Part shown: one piece after another, positions 1 to 5,575 of the stretch
Layout of the letters: the number at the start of each line of letters is the position of its first letter
Position numbering within the stretch: position 1 is the stretch's first letter
Origin: MFAQ01 sp964429015
Lineage (GTDB): Bacteria; Patescibacteriota; Microgenomatia; UBA1400; MFAQ01
Direction of reading: 5' to 3'
Assembly (NCBI GenBank): GCA_964429015.1
Contig: CAYSAM010000012.1
Location: 1-25,071 of the forward strand
DNA length: 25,071 nucleotides
Program-made: the position numbers and the translations under genes
The notes under the pieces: generated by a model
What the model was told of the DNA's origin: nothing
Database searches by the model: none
The model's input: only the letters and a program-made list of their open reading frames with translations

Positions 1-1
1 T

Positions 2-187
2 TCAGAGGTGCGAGCCACCACTCTTTCTTCATTAAGTTTGTTGCGAAACATCCCTTATGCATTTCTTGGAACTTTTGCTGGTGCAGCAGTAAGCTTGGCT
101 GGTGGGGCAAAAAACTTTGCGATGTATTATGGTTTGTTGTTGTTTGTGTTAACCCTATGGTTTGGATTGAGGATAAAGAAGATATAA
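2..187 (+). CDS. MFS transporter, C-terminal fragment
   Basis: The window opens inside this gene; 61 codons are seen before TAA. The peptide begins SEVRATTLSSLSLL and continues with two hydrophobic stretches ending in the basic tail RIKKI. The RAT..SL.S motif followed by the last two membrane helices is typical of the C-terminal end of major facilitator transporters, and the same arrangement (QRATMGSLNS) is seen at the end of the complete MFS gene at 10119-11276, so the two may be paralogues. It would be an inner-membrane secondary transporter of unknown substrate. The stop codon overlaps the -10 box of the next gene. The family call rests on a short fragment. Confidence 0.6.
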   Translation, partial: SEVRATTLSSLSLLRNIPYAFLGTFAGAAVSLAGGAKNFAMYYGLLLFVLTLWFGLRIKKI

Positions 188-188
188 T
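183..188 (+). promoter_or_regulatory. -10 box of a predicted leaderless promoter
   Basis: A perfect TATAAT ends six bases before the ATG at 195, and no Shine-Dalgarno sequence is present. Transcription would start at about the A of the ATG. The box overlaps the stop codon of the upstream MFS gene. No clear -35 box is seen (TTTGGA at 161 is the nearest). Confidence 0.6.
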
Positions 189-194
189 TTGAGT

Positions 195-1145
195 ATGAAA
201 GTAATTATTTTTGGAGATGGTTTGGTTGTAAAAAACTTTGAAAATTACGCTCCCGATTTGTTTGTTTTGTTAAAAAATAAAGCTGAAGTCATTGTTTCTG
301 ATTGTGCAAATCAGGATTTTGATAATGTGCCAGAATTGTTTGATGAATCGGATAAAATATTGATGTATGATCCGTTTGCCTTTGGAGGCAAGTTCGCACC
401 TTTGTCTGAAAATTTGGCAAGATTTAAAAATATTAAATATATCTTTTCGCCATATTCTTTTTATGATGGGTTGGATCTCAATTTGGTTAAAAACTTTGGA
501 ATTAGATACAAAAACAATGCGGGGGCAAACGCAAAGAGTGTGGCACAGCATGCTTTGGGCTTGGCTTTAACTATTCTAGAAAAGTTCCCCCTTCTTGCTG
601 GGATGAAAATAAACCCAGATGGGTCTATTTTGGGAGAGGAAATTTTTGGGAAAACAGCGGGAATTGTAGGTATGGGTAATATTGGTTTTGAGCTGTATCC
701 CCTACTGTTAGCTCTGGGAATTAAAACGGTTTATTTTAATAGAACAAAAAAAGAAATAGATCTGCCTTTGGTAAGTTTTGAAGATATTTTTAAGCAAGAT
801 TTAGTTTTTTTGACAATTGCGGCTACGGAAGAAACAAGAAAAATGATGGTGGCTATCCCCTCTTTGTTGACGAAGAAAAATTATTTAATAGACTTGTCGG
901 CGACTGATGACTTGTATAACAAAAAAGAAGTATTGAGAAAGTTGGAACGGGAAGATTTTGCTGGTTACGGAATAGAGCTAGATAATCCTAATTTTATGAT
1001 ACCGACTAAGCAGTGCAACTATTTGGCTACGCCACATATGGCTTGGGCAACTGTAGATGCGGAAAAAAGAACTATGAGGCGATATTTGGAAAGGGCTATA
1101 AAAATTTTGGAAGGTAAGACAGACGAGATTGATTTTTTGGTGTAG
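195..1145 (+). CDS. D-2-hydroxyacid dehydrogenase-like protein (catalytic residues replaced)
   Basis: The 316-residue protein has the layout of NAD(P)-dependent D-isomer 2-hydroxyacid dehydrogenases. It has an N-terminal substrate domain, then the NAKSVAQHALGLAL helix (about 112-125), a Rossmann fold with GMGNIG (159-164), and a final ATPHMAW motif with His281. The second Rossmann strand ends in FNRT (181-184) rather than an acidic residue, which in related reductases suggests NADPH. The usual catalytic Arg (in NTARG) is replaced by Ala in LIDLSATDDL (231-240), and the usual Glu after the ALDVF segment is Asn in ELDNPN (261-266); only the His remains. It is therefore either inactive in the classic reaction or chemically altered. 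ATG 195 is preferred over an in-frame TTG at 189 because of the -10 box at 183-188. Confidence 0.75.
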   Translation: MKVIIFGDGLVVKNFENYAPDLFVLLKNKAEVIVSDCANQDFDNVPELFDESDKILMYDPFAFGGKFAPLSENLARFKNIKYIFSPYSFYDGLDLNLVKNFGIRYKNNAGANAKSVAQHALGLALTILEKFPLLAGMKINPDGSILGEEIFGKTAGIVGMGNIGFELYPLLLALGIKTVYFNRTKKEIDLPLVSFEDIFKQDLVFLTIAATEETRKMMVAIPSLLTKKNYLIDLSATDDLYNKKEVLRKLEREDFAGYGIELDNPNFMIPTKQCNYLATPHMAWATVDAEKRTMRRYLERAIKILEGKTDEIDFLV

Positions 1146-1152
1146 ATAGGGG

Positions 1153-1184
1153 TAAAAAAAAGACATCGGGTTTTCCGATGTCTT
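1153..1184 (-). terminator. Rho-independent terminator of the tRNA operon
   Basis: A perfect 9-bp stem (1161-1169 with 1175-1183) has a 5-base loop. Read on the minus strand it is followed by a run of eight U, so it ends the Leu-Pro-Arg tRNA transcript. On the plus strand the flank is poor in T, so it would stop the dehydrogenase transcript only weakly. Confidence 0.85.
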
Positions 1185-1197
1185 GTGTTAGGGCAGG

Positions 1198-1270
1198 CGC
1201 CCTGGGAGGGGGTCGAACCCACAACCTGCGGCTTAGAAGGCCGTTGCTCTATCCATTGAGCTACCAGGGC
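1198..1270 (-). tRNA. tRNA-Arg(TCT)
   Basis: A 73-nt cloverleaf: acceptor GCCCTGG/CCAGGGC with seven perfect pairs, perfect D-stem GCTC/GAGC, anticodon loop CTTCTAA (anticodon TCT, reads AGA/AGG), and T-loop TTCGACC. The T-stem has a U50-U64 mismatch and the anticodon stem an A27-C43 mismatch. CCA is not encoded. It is the last gene of the three-tRNA transcript. Confidence 0.95.
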
Positions 1271-1303
1271 ATTCCAAATCGTTTTCGCCACTTATGTGGC
1301 TAG

Positions 1304-1364
1304 TAGGGAGAACGGGATTCGAACCCGCGACCTCTTGCTCCCAAAGCAAGCGCGCTACCTCCCT
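1304..1364 (-). tRNA. tRNA-Pro(TGG) lacking the D-arm
   Basis: The acceptor stem AGGGAGG/TCTCCCT pairs at all seven positions (one G-U), the anticodon stem CTTGC/GCAAG is perfect with loop TTTGGGA (anticodon TGG), and the T-arm GCGGG/CCCGT with loop TTCGAAT is perfect apart from one G-U pair. Between acceptor and anticodon stem there are only seven bases (TAGCGCG), so no D-stem or D-loop can form. The gene is 61 nt, 13 short of the usual 74. A normal bacterial tRNA-Pro carries TAGCGC twice, 13 bases apart, and removing one copy gives exactly this sequence. It is either a pseudogene, a working D-armless tRNA, or an assembly collapse. A full-length fold using bases up to 1378 gives mismatches in the acceptor and no D-stem. 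Confidence 0.8.
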
Positions 1365-1380
1365 GCTTGGGTCTTACCAG

Positions 1381-1462
1381 TGGGGACGGAGGGACTTGAA
1401 CCCTCATACCTTGCGGTACGTGATCCTAAGTCACGTGCGTCTGCCAATTCCGCCACGTCCTC
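1381..1462 (-). tRNA. tRNA-Leu(TAG)
   Basis: An 82-nt class II tRNA with a long variable arm (TACCGCAAGGTA, a 4-bp hairpin), anticodon loop CTTAGGA (anticodon TAG, reads CUA and probably other CUN), T-loop TTCAAGT and discriminator A. The acceptor stem GAGGACG/CGTCCCC has an A2-C71 mismatch. CCA is not encoded. It is the first gene of the tRNA transcript. Confidence 0.94.
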
Positions 1463-1482
1463 TTATGTCAAATTTCTGTGAT

Positions 1483-1511
1483 ATTGTCCCATAAAAATAC
1501 TTTTCTGTCAA
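1483..1511 (-). promoter_or_regulatory. sigma70-type promoter of the tRNA operon
   Basis: On the minus strand a perfect TTGACA (1506-1511) lies 17 bases from GACAAT (1483-1488). The predicted start is about 10-15 bases before the tRNA-Leu 5' end, as expected for a stable-RNA operon. Confidence 0.65.
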
Positions 1512-1531
1512 ATTACCTTCAAGGACAGTAG

Positions 1532-1554
1532 CCTGCAGGGTCAGACCCTGCAGG
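1532..1554. repeat. Perfect inverted repeat (10-bp arms, 3-base spacer)
   Basis: CCTGCAGGGT, then CAG, then ACCCTGCAGG. Each arm contains the palindrome CCTGCAGG, so the site is both a direct and an inverted repeat. No U-run follows on either strand, so it is not a simple terminator. It lies in the gap 1463-1659 between the tRNA promoter and the RibD-like gene; nothing else is recognised in that gap. It could be a dispersed REP-like element or a protein-binding site. Confidence 0.55.
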
Positions 1555-1659
1555 AAAATCTGTATTGTAAAGCTATGCAAAATATTTTTGGTGGTTGGGG
1601 GGTAAATGTAGACTGTTTTTTTTGAATAAGTCTGGTTCTTGTTGAGTTTTTTTACTTAC

Positions 1660-2376
1660 TTATTGTTTGTCTATGGCTTGGTTGTTTAATACCAGGTAGC
1701 GAAGATGGAGGTAGGAGTTTTCCAGTGTTTTGTTTTCTATTAATTTGAGAGGGTGAATTTTGAGAAGATCTTCTTCGGTGGTGTGCGATGGTCCATCTAC
1801 TAATGATGGAGTTTCCTCGCCTCCAATTAGGCAAGGGGCAACAACAATTGAGACTTCGTCAATAAGATTTTCTTTGAGAAGTTGAGCGTTGAGTGTTCCT
1901 CCAGACTGGATTGTGACTTTTTTTGCACCATATTCCCCCTTCATTCTTATAAACAGATTGGAAAAATCTATTTGATTTTGATAAGAGATAATCACAATGT
2001 TATCTAGTTTGTTTTGAAGCAAGATGGCGGGATGGTTATCGTTAGTAGTAACAAGGAAAAGAGTCTTGACCCATTTGGAAAGATAGATAATGCCTTTTTT
2101 GGTAAGGTGAGGTTTGTTATCGATGATAATAAAACTACATCCCATTTTTTCTGGTTCTTCTGTTCTTGTGTTTACACCTATTTTGGCCATTACGCGACCA
2201 CTATTGAAAGAAAAAGGATCGGTGGTTTTTTCGAGGTCATAATATTGTTTGAGACCCTCCTTAACTCCATGAATTCTTTTGAAGTCTTGATCCACATCGA
2301 GCATGTCGTTACTTCCTGTAGAAATTTTGCCATCAAGGGATTCGAGAATGAATAGTGTGTTGTATGTTCTAGACAT
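1660..2376 (-). CDS. RibD C-terminal (dihydrofolate-reductase-like) domain protein
   Basis: This 238-residue protein matches the stand-alone RibD C-terminal reductase fold. An N-terminal strand carries LFILESLDGKIS, near residues 150-170 there is VTIQSGGTLNAQLLKENLIDEVSIVVAPCLIGG, and a terminal strand reads NSYLHLRYLV. The (Q)SGGTLNxxLL..LIDE motif is the family's NADPH and substrate region. In riboflavin synthesis the domain reduces the ribosylamino-pyrimidine, but isolated copies are often annotated only as 'dihydrofolate reductase family', and no riboflavin gene lies nearby. ATG 2376 is chosen over an in-frame TTG at 2406 because a TATAAT box lies six bases before it; no Shine-Dalgarno is present. 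It is divergent from the gene at 2432. No clear terminator follows. Confidence 0.78.
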   Translation of the reverse strand: MSRTYNTLFILESLDGKISTGSNDMLDVDQDFKRIHGVKEGLKQYYDLEKTTDPFSFNSGRVMAKIGVNTRTEEPEKMGCSFIIIDNKPHLTKKGIIYLSKWVKTLFLVTTNDNHPAILLQNKLDNIVIISYQNQIDFSNLFIRMKGEYGAKKVTIQSGGTLNAQLLKENLIDEVSIVVAPCLIGGEETPSLVDGPSHTTEEDLLKIHPLKLIENKTLENSYLHLRYLVLNNQAIDKQ

Positions 2377-2382
2377 AAATTG

Positions 2383-2388
2383 ATTATA
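2383..2388 (-). promoter_or_regulatory. -10 box of a predicted leaderless promoter
   Basis: A perfect TATAAT on the minus strand lies exactly six bases (CAATTT) before the ATG at 2376. The same TATAAT-CAATTT-ATG string precedes the YibE/F gene at 16165. Confidence 0.65.
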
Positions 2389-2431
2389 TAATTTTGAATT
2401 GGACAAACATTGAAAATTGAGGAGACAACTA

Positions 2432-2821
2432 ATGAAAAGTGTTGTTGTTTGTGGATCGCGGAAGTTTAAACCTGGAATTAGAAAATTTGCTGAAGAGTTA
2501 AAAAATGCTGGTGTTATTGTCTACGAACCGTTTTTGCATAGCGGTGCGGATGAGTGGGCTAAATTATCTGATGACTATAAAAGGTTTGTAGCTCTTGGCC
2601 TAACTCATGACCATTTTTACAAAATTAAAATGGCAGATGTAGTATTTGTTTATAACCAGGATGGTTACGCTGGCCCAAGCACTTCCATGGAACTCGGTTG
2701 TGCTGTGGCTTTGGGAAAGACTGTTTATGCTCTGTCCAGTAAAGATCCTGAAATGTGCAGGTTGGTCCTGTTTCATGGCTTTTTTGAAAATGCCCACGAT
2801 TTTCTCTCTGTATTGAAGTAG
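2432..2821 (+). CDS. Nucleoside 2-deoxyribosyltransferase-like protein
   Basis: A 129-residue Rossmann-like protein. It starts SVVVCGSRKF, has YKIKMADVVFVYN in the middle (about 66-78), and then GYAGPSTSMELGCAVALGKTVYAL (about 81-104). The G.ST..ELG.A motif is that of the nucleoside 2-deoxyribosyltransferase superfamily, where this Glu is the nucleophile that attacks the deoxyribose C1'. The size fits the family (about 130-160). It could act in nucleoside salvage or as a nucleotide-fragment hydrolase; the base specificity cannot be read. ATG 2432 is chosen because GAGGAG (2419-2424) sits seven bases upstream. Confidence 0.65.
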   Translation: MKSVVVCGSRKFKPGIRKFAEELKNAGVIVYEPFLHSGADEWAKLSDDYKRFVALGLTHDHFYKIKMADVVFVYNQDGYAGPSTSMELGCAVALGKTVYALSSKDPEMCRLVLFHGFFENAHDFLSVLK

Positions 2822-2860
2822 TATCCCCGCCTTAGTGCGAGGAATTTTATATTTTTAAAA

Positions 2861-2880
2861 ACTCTCCCTTACGGGAGAGT
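2861..2880 (-). terminator. Terminator downstream of a decayed gene
   Basis: An 8-bp perfect stem ACTCTCCC/GGGAGAGT with loop TTAC. On the minus strand it is followed by TTTTT and lies four bases after the stop of the pseudogene at 2885-3119, so it was that gene's terminator. It may also slow the plus-strand transcript from 2432. Confidence 0.7.
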
Positions 2881-2884
2881 GAGC

Positions 2885-3119
2885 CTAGATATCTTTTGAA
2901 GCAAATTTGAACCAGTCGTGAACAGTATTGATGGTGTTTTCGCTCATAATGGCGAATGCAGTCTCTTCTCCAAGTGTGATTTCATCGTAACCATCTTTGA
3001 CATCTACTGGCAATTGACCAACAACATGATGGTTGTAGTAGCCGAGGCGTTGGAAAAAAGTTATTTACTTTGTTAGTACATTCAAGGACAGCCTTGAAAG
3101 TCTGTAGTTTTATCGCTAT
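2885..3119 (-). pseudogene. Remnant of an unrecognised gene (5'-truncated, frameshifted)
   Basis: On the minus strand a reading frame of 59 codons ends at TAG 2885-2887 with natural-looking protein (GYYNHHVVGQLPVDV, then LGEETAFAIMSENTINTVHDWF). It has no start codon before its upstream stop at 3065-3067. Shifting frame at the run of six T (complement of 3054-3059) extends the protein upstream as FKAVLECTNKVNNFF to about 3119, again without a start. A terminator follows directly. This is best read as the 3' end of a gene that lost its front part and took a one-base shift. No family is recognised. The stretch 3065-3196 otherwise holds the hairpin TCAAGG-ACAG-CCTTGA (3082-3097) and nothing else clear. 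Confidence 0.55.
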
Positions 3120-3196
3120 CTATACTATTTTGTATAAGAGTGGTTTAATTCTAGTTTGAAGTATACATTGAAATAAAATTTTAGAAGGAGACACGT

Positions 3197-3412
3197 GTGA
3201 CAACTTTAACTTTTGAAGCACCATTTGAACTTGTGAAACTTGCTGGTGTTTTAGCTAAATTGAATGAGATTACCCCAAATACTTACTTGCATATTTCTTT
3301 GAAGGTGAACCGATGGGTGACAAAAATTGCGATTTTTCCTGCGGTACCTGCCGAGAAAAAAGGAGATATGGAAAGATTGGCAAAAGAAATTGGTGCGACA
3401 TTGGAAATGTAA
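3197..3412 (+). CDS. Small hypothetical protein (71 aa)
   Basis: A 71-residue soluble protein with alternating hydrophobic pattern: LTFEAPFELVKLAGVLAKL at the front and IAIFPAVPAEKKGDMERLAKEIGATLEM at the end. This suggests a beta-alpha-beta unit. It starts at GTG 3197, supported by AGAAGGAG (3183-3190) six bases upstream. It is closely followed by its own terminator, which supports a real single gene. No family is recognised. Confidence 0.7.
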   Translation: MTTLTFEAPFELVKLAGVLAKLNEITPNTYLHISLKVNRWVTKIAIFPAVPAEKKGDMERLAKEIGATLEM

Positions 3413-3420
3413 TCGCTTTT

Positions 3421-3449
3421 CCCTCTTGTATTTACAGGAGGGATTTTTT
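3421..3449 (+). terminator. Rho-independent terminator of the 71-aa gene
   Basis: A 9-bp stem CCCTCTTGT/ACAGGAGGG (one G-U) with loop ATTT, followed by A and six T. It lies nine bases after the stop at 3412. Confidence 0.85.
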
Positions 3450-3454
3450 CATAA

Positions 3455-3483
3455 AAAAGACTCTGTGTGTGACAGAGTCTTTT
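3455..3483 (-). terminator. Rho-independent terminator of the 150-aa membrane protein gene
   Basis: A perfect 12-bp stem (AAAAGACTCTGT type, 3455-3466 with 3472-3483) and a 5-base loop. On the minus strand it ends in a U-run. It lies back to back with the plus-strand terminator at 3421-3449. Confidence 0.85.
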
Positions 3484-3490
3484 GGAAAAA

Positions 3491-3943
3491 TTACTTCTTG
3501 AGCAGTGAGTACATGTTGCCGCTGATGATCATACCAGCGAAAACAATTGTGAACGCTAATAGCGTGGTCATAAACGATTGTGTGGTTTGATGAACTGAAA
3601 ACTGAGAATATAGAAAGTAGACAAGCCCTGAGCTGGTTAGGAAGCCAAATATGACACTTAAGATGATTGAATCTAGAATCTTGAAGGGAAATCCCTTACT
3701 TTTGTTTTCCGTAAACAAGTATCGCTCTTTTGATCTGGCGACGATGAAAACTGGTAAGCAAATTGTAACAAGTATCATTGGGAGAATGTGTTCTGGTAGA
3801 AAATAGCTCATTGTTGTTTCAGAAAAACCAAAATAGAGGCTGGTGTATTGATTGATTAGAATCACCATTGAAGTAATTGTGGTGATGGAATGGGCAATGC
3901 CAAAGATTATGGCCAGGCCAAGATTCTTAAGAAATTTGTTCAC
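3491..3943 (-). CDS. Hypothetical membrane protein, four predicted helices (150 aa)
   Basis: Hydrophobic segments lie at about 8-30 (LGLAIIFGIAHSITTITSMVILI), 50-68 (HILPMILVTICLPVFIVA), 88-112 (ILDSIILSVIFGFLTSSGLVYFL) and 124-145 (FMTTLLAFTIVFAGMIISGNMY). A short basic loop (ARSKERYLFTENKSKG) separates the second and third. It is an integral inner-membrane protein with no family recognised. It starts at GTG 3943 with AGGAG (3950-3954) six bases upstream. It is a single gene with its own terminator. Confidence 0.75.
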   Translation of the reverse strand: MNKFLKNLGLAIIFGIAHSITTITSMVILINQYTSLYFGFSETTMSYFLPEHILPMILVTICLPVFIVARSKERYLFTENKSKGFPFKILDSIILSVIFGFLTSSGLVYFLYSQFSVHQTTQSFMTTLLAFTIVFAGMIISGNMYSLLKK

Positions 3944-4029
3944 GTTCTACTCCTAGAAGTTAAGATGGGTGGATTGTACCCCAAATGTGGCTAAATTTCA
4001 ACTGTAGGCCTGTTTTTGAGGCTAGATAC

Positions 4030-4050
4030 CTGCGAGGAGTATCCTCGCAG
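4030..4050. repeat. Perfect inverted repeat (9-bp arms, 3-base spacer)
   Basis: CTGCGAGGA, GTA, TCCTCGCAG. It has the same build as the hairpin at 1532-1554 (9-10-bp arms, 3-base loop, followed by AAAA on the plus strand). It lies between two minus-strand genes, outside the terminator at 4060-4084. It could be a backup terminator or a dispersed palindrome. Confidence 0.5.
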
Positions 4051-4059
4051 AAAAGTTAC

Positions 4060-4084
4060 AAAAAAGCCACCTAACGGCGGCTTT
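4060..4084 (-). terminator. Terminator containing the stop codon of the 184-aa gene
   Basis: On the minus strand a 9-bp stem AAAGCCGCC/GGTGGCTTT (one G-U) with loop GTTA, followed by a U-run. The codons for the last residues of the gene form the left arm, and its TAG (4071-4073) lies in the loop and first stem base. Confidence 0.8.
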
Positions 4085-4625
4085 TGGGTAAATATTCACT
4101 TGGAGGAGAAACAAGTGTTCCTTGGACAGATTTAAAAGTAATGTTCTGGCCTTTGTACCTGGATTCAATCCATTTATCAACAAAGTCTGAACTACCAAAG
4201 GCCAATTCAAAGTCAAGGAATGCTGTAGGAACCATCCAGCCCTGGTATTTGTCATATATAACTGGCCAGTAGGCCTTGGTTCTCAGTGCCTTGGTGATTT
4301 GGATGTTGAGAAGTTTAATGATTTCACTTAGCTCAATTGGATCGGTTGGTTTTTCTACCCATTTCGGTGAGCTGGTGATCTCCCATCTTGCTTTTTGGTC
4401 AACACTATCATCTTTGCTGTATACAGGGTGAAGTGTTGCAACCACTCTATTGTCCAGATAAACATCGATATACTTGGTGATTGGTTTCCTTCTGCGATAG
4501 TAGTGTTCAGGTACCTTTTTAAGGCTGGTTTGACGAACAAAAGAGTCAATCGATGCTTCGTTTATTGGTAATGCCGGTCCACCTATTTTCCAGTCCGTCA
4601 TCAATCTGATTTTTACTGTGCTCAT
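4071..4625 (-). CDS. Hypothetical protein (184 aa)
   Basis: A soluble, charged protein with no signal peptide or membrane segment. Visible features are a basic patch YYRRRKPITKYIDVYLDNRVVATLHPVY (about 42-69) and WPVIYDKYQGWMVPTAFLDFELAFGSSDFVDKWIESRYKG (about 118-157), mixed alpha/beta in pattern. No family is recognised. ATG 4625 follows a strong AAGGAGG (4630-4636). It is the last gene of the minus-strand set 5536-4071, 55 bases after the TipAS gene, and its stop codon lies within its terminator. Confidence 0.75.
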   Translation of the reverse strand: MSTVKIRLMTDWKIGGPALPINEASIDSFVRQTSLKKVPEHYYRRRKPITKYIDVYLDNRVVATLHPVYSKDDSVDQKARWEITSSPKWVEKPTDPIELSEIIKLLNIQITKALRTKAYWPVIYDKYQGWMVPTAFLDFELAFGSSDFVDKWIESRYKGQNITFKSVQGTLVSPPSEYLPKSRR

Positions 4626-4680
4626 GTCCCCTCCTTTTTGGGATTTTTGACTATTATATCATATAGGATAGTCTTTGAGG

Positions 4681-5058
4681 CTAGAGAGAGGCTTTTTGAG
4701 TGTCGCAGAAGTGGAGAATGGCGTCGTGCATAAATTTGGCTAGCCCTGGAGCTACGTCTTCGTAGTACTTGGTGAAGCGTGGGTCGGTTATGTACAATTC
4801 GGCTAGGCCACGATACATTTCTGTTGAACAAGAATAGAAAACTTCGATACTGGCATGGTGAAGTTTGATTAGTTCTTGGACTTTTGTGTCTGTAACAGGC
4901 AGGTGCATGACCAAAGCTATTTGTTTGGTAAGTGCTATTCCCTGCTCCCCCATTCTTTTGTAATCTTCTTTGGTCCAGTTTTTGGTACGGGCAGCTGACT
5001 GTTTGTAAGCCTCTGTGTTCCCCCATCTTTCCTTTGCTTCGGCTTTGTATTTGTTCAT
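4681..5058 (-). CDS. Stand-alone TipAS-like domain protein
   Basis: The 125-residue protein matches the TipAS antibiotic-recognition domain along its length. YKAEAKERWGNTEAYKQS is at the start (4-21), TKEDYKRMGEQG at about 29-40, then EVFYSCSTEMYRGLAELYITDPRFTKYYEDVAPGLAKFMHDAI (about 72-114), with the family's EMYRGLAELY...D.RFT..Y....PGLA..(M/L).DAI signature. In TipAL and Mta-type regulators this all-helical globin-like domain binds peptide antibiotics and is fused to a MerR DNA-binding domain. Here that domain is absent and none is found nearby. It may sequester a ligand or signal to another partner. The ATG at 5058 has no clear Shine-Dalgarno; the gene probably shares the transcript that begins at the 5536 gene, 25 bases upstream. 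Confidence 0.85.
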   Translation of the reverse strand: MNKYKAEAKERWGNTEAYKQSAARTKNWTKEDYKRMGEQGIALTKQIALVMHLPVTDTKVQELIKLHHASIEVFYSCSTEMYRGLAELYITDPRFTKYYEDVAPGLAKFMHDAILHFCDTQKASL

Positions 5059-5065
5059 TAATTAC

Positions 5066-5077
5066 TTTGTCCCAACT
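5066..5077 (+). repeat. Left arm of a 12-bp inverted repeat flanking the 150-aa gene
   Basis: TTTGTCCCAACT here is exactly the reverse complement of 5565-5576. The arms enclose the whole gene 5084-5536 and lie 499 bases apart. Confidence 0.55.
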
Positions 5078-5083
5078 CGTAAA

Positions 5084-5536
5084 CTATTCAACCATGATTT
5101 TGCCATTGAATTGAGCGTTTATTTGCGCTGTGATTTTACCGTCTTTTAGGAGGTTGCAGTTATCGTGTGAGTAAGCTTTTGGAAAGTCACTCTTTGGATG
5201 GTAAATGATTTGGCAATTTTTGTTATGTAGGTCGTTTATAGCTAGTTCGCCAAAGTTTGACTGTGGAATGGGGTTTGTTTCGTCAAATTTGTCGGAGTAG
5301 ACGTGGACAGTGCAATTTTCTGAAGAAGACACTATGACTCTTTCTGGATCTTGAGAGTGAACTTCAACGTTGCGACATTCATTGAGGCCAATCTCTGGTA
5401 TGCTTTCAGTTGTAGTCATTACCATATCGTCTTCGAAAAAAAGATTGGCATGGTTACTGCGTTTCTTTTTTTCGTCTGAGTACGCTAATATGTCAATCGC
5501 GGATAATGCATTTCTTTCTGGGTTGTTTTCTGTCAT
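5084..5536 (-). CDS. Hypothetical protein (150 aa), possibly beta-rich
   Basis: A soluble acidic protein. The first 35 residues are polar and charged. From about residue 50 there are short regular strands separated by Asn/Asp/Gly turns (CRNVEVHS, ERVIVSSSENCTVHVYSD, KNCQIIYHP, NCNLLKDGKITAQINAQFNGKIMVE), a pattern seen in right-handed beta-helix or polymer-forming proteins. Cysteines recur before the strands. No family is recognised. It is the first gene of the three-gene set with TipAS. It has no Shine-Dalgarno; a promoter lies in and next to the right inverted-repeat arm. The whole gene is enclosed by 12-bp inverted repeats, so it could be a moved cassette. Confidence 0.7.
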   Translation of the reverse strand: MTENNPERNALSAIDILAYSDEKKKRSNHANLFFEDDMVMTTTESIPEIGLNECRNVEVHSQDPERVIVSSSENCTVHVYSDKFDETNPIPQSNFGELAINDLHNKNCQIIYHPKSDFPKAYSHDNCNLLKDGKITAQINAQFNGKIMVE

Positions 5537-5544
5537 ATGCTTTT

Positions 5545-5575
5545 ACTATAATACTATTTTGCTAAGTTGGGACAA
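5545..5575 (-). promoter_or_regulatory. Candidate promoter of the 5536-4071 gene set
   Basis: On the minus strand TTGTCC (5570-5575, inside the right inverted-repeat arm) lies 16 bases from TATTAT (5548-5553); the alternative TATAGT (5545-5550) is eight bases from the ATG. The transcript would have almost no leader. Confidence 0.45.

Noticed and set aside
1304..1378. Full-length 75-nt fold for the tRNA-Pro using upstream bases
   Set aside because: It has two acceptor mismatches, no pairing D-stem, and no U8 or A14; the 61-nt fold pairs all seven acceptor positions.
1294..1494. Open frames across the tRNA cluster
   Set aside because: They translate tRNA genes (typical GFEPATS-like and GLEPS-like peptides) and are not proteins.
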